Positions 9,818 to 19,531 of a stretch of DNA of 64,000 bases are shown piece by piece. The notes beneath the pieces are model-generated. The model saw only the letters and a program-made list of their open reading frames with translations. It was not told the origin of the DNA and made no database searches. Origin of the DNA: Pirellula sp. (GTDB lineage Bacteria > Planctomycetota > Planctomycetia > Pirellulales > Pirellulaceae). The stretch covers positions 1-64,000 of the forward strand of contig JAJTEK010000001.1 of assembly GCA_021299695.1 (NCBI GenBank), in the 5' to 3' direction. Position 1 is the stretch's first letter. The number at the start of each line of letters is the position of its first letter. A program made the translations under genes and the position numbers.

Positions 9818-10981
9818 CTATAGCTTAGTTGGATCCAGTACCACATGTTTGATTTTCTTGCGGTTCCACGTGTACGTGATGTGAACGAGCCCATCGCTAG
9901 ACTGGATAACGGCCGGGTAGCTGAATTCTCCAGGGGTGTCTTCGAGGACGACCGATGGGGTCCAGGAGACGGAGTCTACCGAGAGCGAGACGTTCAGGGG
10001 GGTCCGTTTGCCCCCCCATTGACCAGGAGTGCCACCGATGTGGTTATAGACGACTAGGTGCCGTCGATCTTGTAGCGTCAATGCATCGAGACCTGAATTG
10101 TTGTTGGGAAGGGTTCCGAGACTCAGCGGTTTCCAGGTCGCTCCATCATCGTCGGAGGTGGTTTCAAAAATCTTGTTTTGGCGACTCCGACCGATGGCCT
10201 TCCATTTTCCTGCCTTGCCCGGACTGCCCGGCGCTATTTTGAGCAGCGTCGGCTGAATGGCCTGGATCTCGATTCCATCGTTGATCGAAGGGGTCTTGCT
10301 CCATGAGTTATCTGCATGGCTTCGTCTCTCGAAGTGGACTTGCCATTTGCTCGGTTCTTCTTCGGTCTCGGTGCTCGATGGGCATAGCCAATCGCCATTT
10401 TCAAGCTCTAGAGGTTTGTTTTTGATTGGACCGAGAATTCCCTCGGGCAAAGCAACTGGCTTGGTCCAGGTTTTCCCACCGTCGTAACTAAGGGTTTCCA
10501 TACCCCACCATGTTTCTGGAGTCGGTCCGAGCTTGTAGAACAGTACCAGGGGCGCTGGCTTTCCATCGCGAGTTTTTTTCGGTTGGAACAGAACCGGGTT
10601 CCAGGTTGGCAGTTGGGTTCCATTGGGCCCTGCGCCCTTGCCATTGGCAGCTTCGATCGGTTCGGTCCATTTCCCCTCTTTCAAGCAGGAGACCCAAATT
10701 CCCACATCAGGATGTTTTTCGTGGGTACCGCCGAACCACGCAGCGACGATCCCAGAAGGTGTATCCTCGATGGTTGAGGCATGGCAACTTGGAAACGGAG
10801 CCGTTTCGTAGACAAAGCCAGAGGACTTTAGTGCTGGATGGGGCTTGGGTTCCTGGGCTTGGAGTCTCACAGGGGCCAAGCCCAGATTGAGCACAGAGAC
10901 TAACCCCAGCGAGCCTGCGACAAGGCAGGCAAATAGGGACCGGTTACGGAATGGGTGTCGGATTGGACGACTTGTATTCAT
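9818..10981 (-). CDS. Exported sialidase-like (BNR/Asp-box) protein
   Basis: The 387-residue product begins with a signal peptide (basic start, hydrophobic core SLFACLVAGSLGLVSVL, then LQAQ). The mature part is a sialidase-type beta-propeller with HASTIEDTPSG, AAWFGGTHE, repeated S-x-D-x-G-x-T-W boxes (SYDGGKTWTKP, TSDDDGATWKP) and FSYPAVIQSSDGLVHITYTWNRKKIKHV near the end. This is the planctomycete exo-alpha-sialidase-like group, whose substrates are mostly unproven. The ATG at 10981 has AGGA six bases upstream and lies inside the 3' end of the preceding kinase-fold gene (38-base overlap). The frame is open further upstream to 11116, but that extension has no leader features. Confidence 0.85.
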   Translation of the reverse strand: MNTSRPIRHPFRNRSLFACLVAGSLGLVSVLNLGLAPVRLQAQEPKPHPALKSSGFVYETAPFPSCHASTIEDTPSGIVAAWFGGTHEKHPDVGIWVSCLKEGKWTEPIEAANGKGAGPNGTQLPTWNPVLFQPKKTRDGKPAPLVLFYKLGPTPETWWGMETLSYDGGKTWTKPVALPEGILGPIKNKPLELENGDWLCPSSTETEEEPSKWQVHFERRSHADNSWSKTPSINDGIEIQAIQPTLLKIAPGSPGKAGKWKAIGRSRQNKIFETTSDDDGATWKPLSLGTLPNNNSGLDALTLQDRRHLVVYNHIGGTPGQWGGKRTPLNVSLSVDSVSWTPSVVLEDTPGEFSYPAVIQSSDGLVHITYTWNRKKIKHVVLDPTKL

Positions 10982-11645
10982 GATTTTCCTGAGGGCAAAG
11001 CAGGGTGGGAGCAAGAAGTTTCTGATTCCATTCGGTCGTATGATAAACCAGATAGGTATCAAGGTGCCATTCTGCGGGACGGTTTTTTGCAAGGGTTTCG
11101 ATTTGGGGATCGACAAGCCCTCTGCGGGCCGCTTGTTCGAGCGTCTGGATCGATGAGCAATCGGGTTTTTTCAGCAGGTGCAATTCGTCTGCACCGAGGC
11201 GAAGCGCAAGGAGCCATGCGAGGGTATCGGAAGTGGTGTCCCAGTTTTCTACAGGCCGTAAAGAGGCCGGTAGCCAGCTCAAGTTATCTGGGTGGTAAAA
11301 GGTGGATACTTGCACCAAGTAGCATCCCGGATTCGGATCGAGGATAGCTTGTGCGAGATCCGCGGGTGTATCCAAGCAGTTCTCGAAACCGAACAGTTCC
11401 TTTGCGGCGTCTGCTGTGGCTCTCAGGAGATCGACACATCGCCAATGCATGCGTTGGGAATCGAGTTGTGGGTGAAGTCGGTGGAGTGTCCGCATCGACT
11501 CGACCGTATCGCCCCCTCCGAGGATAACGAACCATTTGCGGGAGCTGTCTGTCTGAATTTTACGGATCAAGTGGTGCAAGGGATCCGATGCGGTAGGGCT
11601 TGAAAAGACAGAGGCTCCGCCGATTTTCAGAACGCCGGTTCGCAT
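10944..11645 (-). CDS. Amino acid kinase-fold protein (MfnE-like)
   Basis: A 233-residue small-molecule kinase of the aspartate/glutamate/uridylate kinase fold. It shows VLKIGGASVF at the start, VILGGGDTVE (about 42-51), HWRCVDLLRATA and the C-terminal block WDTTSDTLAWLLALRLGADELHLLKK. That last block is characteristic of the small amino-acid-kinase proteins encoded near tetrahydromethanopterin and methanofuran C1 genes, such as MfnE, in methylotrophs and planctomycetes. The substrate is inferred only. The ATG at 11645 puts the glycine-rich loop at the normal distance; the frame is open upstream into the kinase gene. It follows the Ser/Thr kinase stop by 11 bases and overlaps the sialidase-like gene. 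Confidence 0.7.
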   Translation of the reverse strand: MRTGVLKIGGASVFSSPTASDPLHHLIRKIQTDSSRKWFVILGGGDTVESMRTLHRLHPQLDSQRMHWRCVDLLRATADAAKELFGFENCLDTPADLAQAILDPNPGCYLVQVSTFYHPDNLSWLPASLRPVENWDTTSDTLAWLLALRLGADELHLLKKPDCSSIQTLEQAARRGLVDPQIETLAKNRPAEWHLDTYLVYHTTEWNQKLLAPTLLCPQENHEYKSSNPTPIP

Positions 11646-11656
11646 GGCTCGTGTGC

Positions 11657-13258
11657 TTAAGGCTTCAGAAGCACCACCGCGGCGATAAACCCACCTAGTG
11701 CTAACAATGCGACAAGAAGGATGAGAGTCCAAACCCACCAGGGTAAACCATCTGAGCCCTGATCGCTATCCTCCTGGGATGGCTGGGCTTGTGGCTGTTT
11801 TTTCGTGGGGCTTGGAAGTTTCGTTTGCGATCCAGGGGTTTTGGAATCGGTGGTTTTTCGCTCGACGGGTCGGGTCAAGGGTGAGGGATCCGAGGAACTC
11901 GGATGGGATTTTCCCGACGCTTGCTGGATCGCTTGGGATTTGGATTTGGTTTGGTTCGGTTGGCTCGAATCGTGAATCAGATCGATTCGGCTATCGATTG
12001 AGGAGGCGTCGCTTTTGACGATCGCACGCAGGACACCGCTATCGGAACTCGAAAGGACTTGGCCTGCCTGCGCGGATTTGCGATTCGATTCGATCGTCGT
12101 GTCATCGAGTTGGTTGTTGACGGTTTCCGAGCGATAGATGTCTTTGGATTTGGCTCCTTCGAGCAGGTCATCGAGGGTCATGCCACGGGCAGGCTTGGTC
12201 GAGACATCAGGATTGTCGGCTTTGTATTTTCGCAGCCAAGCCTCCAGTGCCGAGGCGACTTGGTTGCAGTCCTGGTACCGGAACTTGGGATCTTTCTGCA
12301 TCATCTTAACGCAGATCCCGTCAAGTTCGCCGGGGCAATCGGGTCGATCCTTACGGATATCCTCAGGCATGGAATTTTGGTGTTTTACGATGCGGCTAGG
12401 GATGCTTCCATCGGGGAACGGAGGGTGCCCTGTGAGCAGGAAGTACATCGTGCAACCTAACCCGTAGATATCGGCGCGGTTGTCTACGGTATGGCTGTTG
12501 ATGGCTTGTTCGGGTGCAAGGTAATCGGCAGTACCGAGGACTTTATCGTTGTACTCCATCGTCAGCGACGCGTCGCTTTGGTCCTGGTACAGTGCCAAGC
12601 CCAGGTCGAGTACCTTGATGACTCCCTCGGTATTGATCAGGAAGTTTGCGGGTTTCACATCGCGATGGATCAAGCCTTGTTCATGGGCGTGTTGAAGTCC
12701 ATGGGCCGCTTGGGCGATGTAATCGGCGACGATCGCATAGGGGAGTGGCCCGTGCTTTTTGACCAAGATTTGCAGATCGACCCCTTCGATGTACTCCATG
12801 ACGATGTAATGGGTGTCTTTTTCATGGTCGATGTCATAGGCTCGAACGATATTCGGATGGTTTAGCGAAGCGATCGCTTTGGCTTCCCGCTGGAAGCGTT
12901 CCAAGTAAGAGGAATTCCCAAGTTTGGATTTGGGCAAGACTTTGACGGCCCTGCGGTGCTTCAAGACCAAATGCTCGCCGAGGTAAACACTGCTCATACC
13001 ACCGGTGCCGATATGGCCTAGCAACTTATGCTTCCCCAGGAAGAACCCTTTGTATTTACCTTGGAGGATCTTCTCTGATTGCCACCGGGTCAGAAGACCG
13101 GCATCTTCAAAGGATTTGCAAACGGCAACTGGGTCTTCGAGGATCGCCGCATCTGCCGATTTCATCAGAGATTCTTTTCGCGCAACGAAAGCCTCTGGAT
13201 CGACGAGTTTGCTCTTTTCGATCAAATCGAAAACTTTGTCGGCGGTGATCTGCGTCAT
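11657..13258 (-). CDS. Ser/Thr protein kinase with C-terminal membrane anchor
   Basis: PknB-type kinase of 533 residues. An N-terminal domain (1-75, ending LTRWQSEKILQGKYKGFFLGKHKLL) of the type common in planctomycete kinases precedes the catalytic domain (about 76-350): glycine loop GHIGTGGMSSVYLG, K106 (RAVKVL), E126, HRDVKPAN (catalytic D200) and DLG (D218). A low-complexity polar linker rich in S, Q, K and T follows, then one membrane helix (WVWTLILLVALLALGGFIAAVVLL). The catalytic domain should be cytoplasmic and the tail is only a few residues. The start at 13258 (MTQITADKVF) is preferred over the upstream one at 13294. It heads the minus-strand run ending at pcp or larB. Confidence 0.9.
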   Translation of the reverse strand: MTQITADKVFDLIEKSKLVDPEAFVARKESLMKSADAAILEDPVAVCKSFEDAGLLTRWQSEKILQGKYKGFFLGKHKLLGHIGTGGMSSVYLGEHLVLKHRRAVKVLPKSKLGNSSYLERFQREAKAIASLNHPNIVRAYDIDHEKDTHYIVMEYIEGVDLQILVKKHGPLPYAIVADYIAQAAHGLQHAHEQGLIHRDVKPANFLINTEGVIKVLDLGLALYQDQSDASLTMEYNDKVLGTADYLAPEQAINSHTVDNRADIYGLGCTMYFLLTGHPPFPDGSIPSRIVKHQNSMPEDIRKDRPDCPGELDGICVKMMQKDPKFRYQDCNQVASALEAWLRKYKADNPDVSTKPARGMTLDDLLEGAKSKDIYRSETVNNQLDDTTIESNRKSAQAGQVLSSSDSGVLRAIVKSDASSIDSRIDLIHDSSQPNQTKSKSQAIQQASGKSHPSSSDPSPLTRPVERKTTDSKTPGSQTKLPSPTKKQPQAQPSQEDSDQGSDGLPWWVWTLILLVALLALGGFIAAVVLLKP

Positions 13259-13626
13259 ACTGCGAATTCTCAAGAACCCATCCAGAGGCCCCACACGAAA
13301 CCCCTGCGCCCTGCACCAAGTGTACTAGAATTCCCTGTCGCAAGTGCCACAGATAGAGGAAAGTCCCCCAATTTCGTTTTATTTTTAGGGAGCTTGTATT
13401 GACCTTGGAATCCCCTTGCAACAACCTTACAACCTGGAGAACTCTGCTAATCCACAAATTGGGACCCAACACGATGAGCGTTTTTTCCATCAAGTGGACT
13501 CCCCCCGCACAACACCCACGATAAACTACTGAAATTCCTGTCCTGACACGAATCCTTGCGCTGGCTGCCGAAGCTTCAGCGCTAGAAATCAAGTCCTAAT
13601 TAACGATCAACCCCACCGAACCGATC
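13259..13626. other. Divergent intergenic region between the kinase and xylA
   Basis: About 370 bases separating the divergent kinase and xylose isomerase genes. Overlapping frames in it have no recognisable family features. No confident promoter boxes, riboswitch or operator was seen; transcription of both genes presumably starts here. Confidence 0.4.
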
Positions 13627-14937
13627 ATGCAGTTTTTTCCGGAAATTGAGAAAATCCAATACGAGGGCCCCGAGTCGAGGAACCCCTTGGCATTCAGGTT
13701 CTACAACCCCGACGAGATGATCGAAGGACGCTCGATGCGCGATCACATGCGTTTCAGCATTGTCTATTGGCACACGATGCGAGGGGGCGGAGCGGACCCT
13801 TTCGGTCCGGCGACTGCTGAGCGTCCATGGGATGATGGTACCGATTCGATCGACAATGCCCTCAAACGGGTCGAAGTGGCCTTCGAAATTTTCGAAAAAC
13901 TCCAGGTCCCCTACTATGCCTTTCACGATCGGGATGTTGCTCCCGAGGGCAAGAACATTCGTGAGTCGCACAAGAACCTCCAAAGGATCGCCGAGTCGCT
14001 AAAGGCCCATCAGCAGAAAAGCGGAATCAAGCTTCTCTGGGGGACAGCCAACATGTTTAGCAACCCTCGTTTCATGCATGGGGCTTCGACAACCTGCAAT
14101 GCCGATGTGTTCGCTTACGCGGCCTCGCAAGTCAAAACCGCGATGGAAGTCACCAAAGAACTCGGCGGGGAGAACTATGTGTTCTGGGGTGGTCGAGAAG
14201 GCTACATGACACTTCTGAACACCGATATGAAACGGGAAGTCGATCATCTAGGACACTTCATGCACCTTGCCGTCGACTACGCCAAGAAGATCGGCTTCAA
14301 AGGCCAGTTTCTGATCGAACCGAAGCCGAAAGAGCCGACCAAGCACCAGTATGACAGCGATGCGGCTGCCTGTTGCAATTTCCTTCGCGCCTACGACTTG
14401 ACCCCGTACTTCAAGCTCAATCTCGAGACCAACCACGCCACCCTGGCCGGTCACACCATGATGCACGAATTGGACTACGCCGGGATGCAAGGGATGCTCG
14501 GTTCGATCGATGCGAACACCGGCGACTTGCTCCTGGGTTGGGACACGGATCAGTTTCCAACGGATTTCTACCTTACCGCCCAGTGCATGCTCATGATCCT
14601 CAAGTACGGTGGATTCACCACCGGAGGCGTGAACTTCGACGCCAAAGTGCGACGCGAAAGCTTCGAACCGATCGACTTGTTCCATGCCCATGTCGGCGGC
14701 ATGGACGCCTTTGCAAGAGGCCTACGAATCGCCGCCGATATTCGCAAAGACGGTGTCCTCTCGGATTTCGTCAAAAACCGCTACCGAAGCTGGGATTCAG
14801 GGATCGGCAAAGAAATCGAATCCGGTAAGGCCACCTTCGAGTCCCTCGATCAGTACATCTGCCAAAAGGGCGAAGCAGACAAGAACGAAAGCGGTCGCCA
14901 AGAGTTCCTCGAAAACGTCTTCAACCGTTACCTCTAA
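13627..14937 (+). CDS. xylA: Xylose isomerase
   Basis: Converts D-xylose to D-xylulose with two divalent metals. The 436-residue length and sequence are typical of the long (class II) enzymes: [12 protein letters not shown], the catalytic His near residue 100 in [60 protein letters not shown] and GSIDANTGD. The ATG is preceded by only weak ribosome-site sequence. No xylulokinase or transporter is adjacent, so the enzyme is either regulated alone or works with genes elsewhere. Confidence 0.97.
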   Translation: MQFFPEIEKIQYEGPESRNPLAFRFYNPDEMIEGRSMRDHMRFSIVYWHTMRGGGADPFGPATAERPWDDGTDSIDNALKRVEVAFEIFEKLQVPYYAFHDRDVAPEGKNIRESHKNLQRIAESLKAHQQKSGIKLLWGTANMFSNPRFMHGASTTCNADVFAYAASQVKTAMEVTKELGGENYVFWGGREGYMTLLNTDMKREVDHLGHFMHLAVDYAKKIGFKGQFLIEPKPKEPTKHQYDSDAAACCNFLRAYDLTPYFKLNLETNHATLAGHTMMHELDYAGMQGMLGSIDANTGDLLLGWDTDQFPTDFYLTAQCMLMILKYGGFTTGGVNFDAKVRRESFEPIDLFHAHVGGMDAFARGLRIAADIRKDGVLSDFVKNRYRSWDSGIGKEIESGKATFESLDQYICQKGEADKNESGRQEFLENVFNRYL

Positions 14938-15008
14938 GGTAGTTGAACCTGTGCATCTTCGATCCAAGAATCGCTAAGCGGACAAGAACGCGATCCAAGT
15001 AGGTAGTC

Positions 15009-16139
15009 GTGAAAAAAGTAGGAATAGTAGGCTGGCGTGGAATGGTCGGTTCGGTCCTCATGGACCGAATGCAAAGCGAGCATGACTTCGATCTGTTCGA
15101 ACCGATCTTCTTTTCAACCTCCAACCCAGGCGGACCCTCTCCGAGCTTACTTGGATCGGCATCTGCTGGGGTTCTCCAAGACGCCCATGACCTTCAAAGG
15201 CTCGCCCAGATGGATGCGATCCTCACGGCCCAAGGTGGCGATTACACCACAGCCGTCTACGAGAGACTTCGCAGCCAGGGTTGGAACGGCTATTGGATCG
15301 ATGCGGCTTCCTCACTGCGAATGCGAGAGGACTCGATCATCATCCTCGACCCCGTCAATGAAAACGTCATCCGCGAGGGCATCCAACGCAAAATCAGGAC
15401 GTTCGCAGGCGGCAATTGCACGGTCTCTTTGATGCTCATGGCACTCCATGGACTGTTTCGCGAGGGACTCGTTCAATGGATGACGAGCATGACCTACCAA
15501 GCAGCTTCCGGGGCTGGCGCAGCGAACATGAAGGAACTGCTCGTCCAAATGCAACGACTTGCAAACCCTGTCGCCGACCTCGCTGCCAACCCCAGCTCGG
15601 CAATCCTCCAGATCGACCACCTGGTGACGCAGACCATGCGAAGCGCGGAGTTTCCGACCGAAAATTTCGGGGTCCCTCTGGCAGGAGGACTCATCCCCTG
15701 GATCGATAAAGATCTCGGCAAGGGTCAAAGCCGCGAGGAATGGAAAGGCCAAGCCGAAACCAATAAGATTCTCGGAAATCGCCAAACACAAATCCCCGTC
15801 GATGGAATCTGCGTCAGGATCGGAGCCATGCGCTGCCATAGCCAAGCTCTGACGATCCGCCTAACCAAAAACGTACCCCTCGACGAACTTTGCGAAATCA
15901 TCGATTCTGCGAACCCTTGGTCCAAAGTGATCCCGAACGAAAAAGAAAAAACCATACGGGAACTCAGTCCCGCCGCCGTTTCCGGAACCCTGATTTGCCC
16001 CGTGGGCCGATTGCGCAAACTCGAACTCGATCCGCTCCACGAAGGTTGTTATCTCTCGGCCTTTACCGTCGGCGATCAATTGCTCTGGGGCGCTGCCGAA
16101 CCGCTTCGAAGAATGCTTCGAATCGCACTCGAGGATTAA
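15009..16139 (+). CDS. asd: Aspartate-semialdehyde dehydrogenase
   Basis: NADPH-dependent reduction of aspartyl phosphate to aspartate semialdehyde, the branch point to lysine/DAP, threonine and methionine. The 376-residue product has the Rossmann start [21 protein letters not shown], the catalytic C137 in [19 protein letters not shown] and [11 protein letters not shown], matching the gamma-proteobacterial-type subgroup. It starts with GTG at 15009. It is 71 bases after xylA, and dapL for the same pathway follows after one intervening sulfatase gene. Confidence 0.95.
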   Translation: MKKVGIVGWRGMVGSVLMDRMQSEHDFDLFEPIFFSTSNPGGPSPSLLGSASAGVLQDAHDLQRLAQMDAILTAQGGDYTTAVYERLRSQGWNGYWIDAASSLRMREDSIIILDPVNENVIREGIQRKIRTFAGGNCTVSLMLMALHGLFREGLVQWMTSMTYQAASGAGAANMKELLVQMQRLANPVADLAANPSSAILQIDHLVTQTMRSAEFPTENFGVPLAGGLIPWIDKDLGKGQSREEWKGQAETNKILGNRQTQIPVDGICVRIGAMRCHSQALTIRLTKNVPLDELCEIIDSANPWSKVIPNEKEKTIRELSPAAVSGTLICPVGRLRKLELDPLHEGCYLSAFTVGDQLLWGAAEPLRRMLRIALED

Positions 16140-16168
16140 CTCCCAGATCCAGCCCTAGGAGCTTTGCC

Positions 16169-18070
16169 ATGCAAGTGCCAGGAAAACCTATGCTCGGCTG
16201 GCTCGATCCGTATCGCCTAGCCCCTCGAAATAGGAGAATCCAGACTACACTTTTCATACTGGTCGTCCTACTGGAGGTCGTTTCCGGGCGGCTTGTGGCC
16301 CAGACTCCCGAGCGCCCCAATGTCCTTTGGATCACCTGCGAAGATACCGGCCCGCAACTAGGTTGCTACAACGACCCTTACGCAAAGACTCCCAACCTCG
16401 ATGCCTTTGCTCAATCCGCACTAAAATTCACCCGATGTTGGTCGAATGCACCGGTCTGCGCGCCGGCACGGACGACCCTGATCTCAGGCCTCTACCCGAC
16501 TTCCTTCGGGGCTCAGCACATGCGGTCCTCGGTCCGGCTCCCCGAAGGTGCTCAAACCCTACCGGAGATCTTGAGCAAGGCTGGCTACTATTGCTCGAAC
16601 AACAGCAAGGAAGACTACAACTTTCCCAAACCTTCTCGCATGTGGAACGATTCGAGCAACAAAGCGCATTGGAAAAATCGGCAGTCGGGGCAACCGTTTT
16701 TCTCGGTATTCAACAGCACGCTTACTCACGAAGGCCAGATTCGCAAACGACCCTATTCTCCCAAGCACGACCCAAAACTCGCACCCGTGCCCCCTTATCA
16801 GCCCGACGACGAACAAGTCCGATTGGATTGGGCGCAGTACTACGACCGAATCACCGAAATGGATGCTTGGGTTGGTAAGCAACTCCAAGATTTAAAAGAC
16901 GCGGGTTTAGAGGAATCGACCATCGTGTTTTTTTTCGGGGACCATGGCTGTGGGCTCCCACGAGGCAAGCGTTGGTTGTACCAATCAGGACTTCATGTGC
17001 CGATGATTGTCCATGTGCCAAAGGCTTTTGCAGGACGTTTCGAGGCGATCTACCAACCCGGTGCCTCAAGCGACCGGCTCGTTGCGTTCGTCGACCTTCT
17101 CCCTACCGTCTTGGACCTATGCCAAATCCCGCTGCCTCAAGGATTGCACGGCCGGTCCTTCTTCGCTCCGGATGACTCACGCAACCACCACTTGTTCGGT
17201 TTCCGCGATCGTATGGACGAACGGATCGACAGCTCCCGTGCCATCCGCAGTGATCGGTACCTGTACATCCGCAATTTCATGCCTGATCGACCCCAAGGCT
17301 CTTATCTGAATTACATGTTCCAGACCCCCACAACTCGGGTCTGGAAAGAAAAATTTGATCAAGGATTATTGAACTCAGTGCAGCGAGTTTTTTGGGAGCC
17401 CAAGGCGATCGAAGAACTCTACGACCTTCAGAATGACCCCCATCAAATCGCGAATCTCGCCTCGGAACCGACTCTAGCCAGCCTTCGGCAGGAATTAGCC
17501 GATTCGCTCCAATCGAAAATGATCGAGCTTAGAGATACTGGATCGCTTCCGGAAGATTGGATACTCAACGAGGATCTGGCCGACACCGAACTTGCGATAC
17601 GCGCCGCTTGGAGATCGGGACAAGCCCAATCGGACCCAATGGAACTCCTGACGATGCTTCAAAGTTCGCACGTCCTAGAACGCTACTGGGGTGCCATCGC
17701 GCTGAGAGCGAGCAAGGCAATGGGTGCTGAGCCGAAAGTTGCAGATTTGGCACAAGGTCTACTCAATGACCCGAGCTTGGTGGTCCGAGCAGCGGTGGCC
17801 GAGTCGCTAGCCCGGCAAGGGCCTTCCAAGCAGGTGCAAGACAACTCGATGGAGATACTTACGGAAATCTCGCTCCAGGAAGAGGCCCCTTGGGGAGCCA
17901 GAATGCTCGCCTTGAATGCCCTTTGCGATCTGGGTGTTTCGAGCGAGCTAGCCGCGGCGATCCAGGAAGTCTTCGATGCCAATGCCAAATCCTGGAACAG
18001 CACCCTACCTGAGCGATACTCCGAATACCTTGCCCGGTTGGTCGACCGACTGGTAGAAACAGCCAAGTAA
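16169..18070 (+). CDS. Exported sulfatase with C-terminal HEAT-like tail
   Basis: A 633-residue arylsulfatase-family protein. The leader (basic residues, then TTLFILVVLLEVVSG to about residue 45) targets it for export. The catalytic domain begins NVLWITCEDTGPQLGCYND with metal ligands, and the sulfatase signature CAPARTTLISG (97-107) puts the formylglycine-precursor Cys at 97. FFFGDHGCGLPRGKRWLYQSGLHVPMIVH follows, as in the planctomycete S1 group. The last 120 residues are helical (LVVRAAVAESLARQG) and resemble HEAT repeats. The ATG at 16169 has CTAGGAG nine bases upstream; the open frame extends further up inside asd without merit. A sulfatase-maturing enzyme is not in the window. Confidence 0.92.
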   Translation: MQVPGKPMLGWLDPYRLAPRNRRIQTTLFILVVLLEVVSGRLVAQTPERPNVLWITCEDTGPQLGCYNDPYAKTPNLDAFAQSALKFTRCWSNAPVCAPARTTLISGLYPTSFGAQHMRSSVRLPEGAQTLPEILSKAGYYCSNNSKEDYNFPKPSRMWNDSSNKAHWKNRQSGQPFFSVFNSTLTHEGQIRKRPYSPKHDPKLAPVPPYQPDDEQVRLDWAQYYDRITEMDAWVGKQLQDLKDAGLEESTIVFFFGDHGCGLPRGKRWLYQSGLHVPMIVHVPKAFAGRFEAIYQPGASSDRLVAFVDLLPTVLDLCQIPLPQGLHGRSFFAPDDSRNHHLFGFRDRMDERIDSSRAIRSDRYLYIRNFMPDRPQGSYLNYMFQTPTTRVWKEKFDQGLLNSVQRVFWEPKAIEELYDLQNDPHQIANLASEPTLASLRQELADSLQSKMIELRDTGSLPEDWILNEDLADTELAIRAAWRSGQAQSDPMELLTMLQSSHVLERYWGAIALRASKAMGAEPKVADLAQGLLNDPSLVVRAAVAESLARQGPSKQVQDNSMEILTEISLQEEAPWGARMLALNALCDLGVSSELAAAIQEVFDANAKSWNSTLPERYSEYLARLVDRLVETAK

Positions 18071-18241
18071 ACGGACTTCGAGCAGCCGACATCGATTTCG
18101 ACCCGCTTTATTCGGTTTTCAGGGCCGTTGTTTGCAATAGATGGAAACCGCAGTTTATCTACAATGGGGGCTCGACGAGGGGAGAAACATGCCCCTCGTG
18201 CCCCTCCCCTTCCCAATCTGATTTCCGGTACGAATTCGCCA

Positions 18242-19498
18242 ATGAGCACAACTCCCAACCAGACGGTCTCGGACCCCTATTTCCAGCAACTCTTCGCCGA
18301 GCGGATCGGTGGAGCGCAGTACGGCAAGGCCAACGAGATCTACAAGTTTGAGAAGATCAAGCGAGCCAAGCGAAAGGCACTTGCCGATTATCCAGACCGC
18401 CAATTGTTGGACTTTGGGATCGGCGAGAATGATTCCATGGCCGACCTATCGGTACGGGATGCTTTGCATGTCCAAGCCAACCGGTCCGAGAATCGTGGCT
18501 ACATGGACAACGGTACTGCAGAATACAAGCAAGCCGTCTCGCGATTCATGAAGCGTCAATTTCATGTCGACCTAGATCCCAACTCGGAAATCAATCACTG
18601 CATCGGAAGTAAGACGGCTCTGTCGATGCTGCCAGCTTGCTTTATCAACCCCGGGGACATCACCATGATGACCGTCCCGGGATACCCGGTTGCCGGGACC
18701 CATACGCGCTACTACGGCGGAACGGTCCATCGACTGCCATTGCTTGCCAAGAACCACTTCTATCCGGACTTTTCATCCGTGACGCCAGAGATTTGGGAAC
18801 GTACCAAATTGCTGGTCCTGAACTATCCGAACAGCCCGACGGGCCAAGTCGCTACGCGAGAGTTCTATTCGGAAATCGTCGCCATGGCCAAAAAATATCA
18901 ATTCGTCGTGGTCCAAGACGCCGCGCATATTTTGTTGTCCTTCAAAGGAAAACCACTGAGTTTTCTTGAGGTACCCGGCGCCATGGACGTCGGGGTCGAA
19001 GTCCACTCGATGAGCAAGGGCTTTGATATGATCGGCTGGCGGATCGGCTGGGTCTGCGGCAACGCAAAGATTGTCCAAGCGTTCTCGGACGTCAAAGACA
19101 ACTGCGACAGTGGGCAATTCGGGGCGATTCAAAGGGCAGCCGTCAGCGCCCTGGACAATCCTGATATTCCCAATCGGATAAGGTCAAAGTACCAAAGGCG
19201 GCTCGAGAAACTCGTCGCAACCTTGCGGCGCTGCGGGTTCACCTGCGAGCTACCCGGAGGTAGCTATTTCCTCTACGTCCAAGCTCCCACAGGAGTATCA
19301 GGTGGTGCGAAATTCAATAACGCCGAGGAAGCCTCACAGTACTTCATCACCGAACACTCCATCGTGATCGTTCCCTGGGATGATGCCGGTAGTCACCTAA
19401 GATTCTCGGTAACCTACGAAGCTGCCGACGAAGCGGCCGAAGATCTGCTCATGGCCGAAACCGAGCGGCGATTATCGGCTTTGAAACTCACATTTTAG
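18242..19498 (+). CDS. dapL: LL-diaminopimelate aminotransferase
   Basis: PLP aminotransferase making LL-diaminopimelate directly from tetrahydrodipicolinate, bypassing the acyl-DAP route. The 418-residue protein shows GIGENDSMADL (60-70), GYMDNGTAEYKQAV, INHCIGSKTALSMLPACF, NPGDITMMTVPGYPV, NYPNSPTGQVA and the PLP lysine K259 in HSMSKGFDMIGWRIGW, as in bacterial DapL. The ATG at 18242 gives a normal N-terminus; the upstream extension from 18128 has no family features. Colocation with asd supports the lysine/peptidoglycan role. A related class I aminotransferase is the only alternative. Confidence 0.88.
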   Translation: MSTTPNQTVSDPYFQQLFAERIGGAQYGKANEIYKFEKIKRAKRKALADYPDRQLLDFGIGENDSMADLSVRDALHVQANRSENRGYMDNGTAEYKQAVSRFMKRQFHVDLDPNSEINHCIGSKTALSMLPACFINPGDITMMTVPGYPVAGTHTRYYGGTVHRLPLLAKNHFYPDFSSVTPEIWERTKLLVLNYPNSPTGQVATREFYSEIVAMAKKYQFVVVQDAAHILLSFKGKPLSFLEVPGAMDVGVEVHSMSKGFDMIGWRIGWVCGNAKIVQAFSDVKDNCDSGQFGAIQRAAVSALDNPDIPNRIRSKYQRRLEKLVATLRRCGFTCELPGGSYFLYVQAPTGVSGGAKFNNAEEASQYFITEHSIVIVPWDDAGSHLRFSVTYEAADEAAEDLLMAETERRLSALKLTF

Positions 19499-19531
19499 AA
19501 CCAGACTAACTCCATAAAGGCACGGCTCTGT

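Noticed and set aside
14248-14691. Long minus-strand frame opposite xylA
   Set aside because: It is a shadow of the well-supported xylose isomerase gene, with no family similarity.
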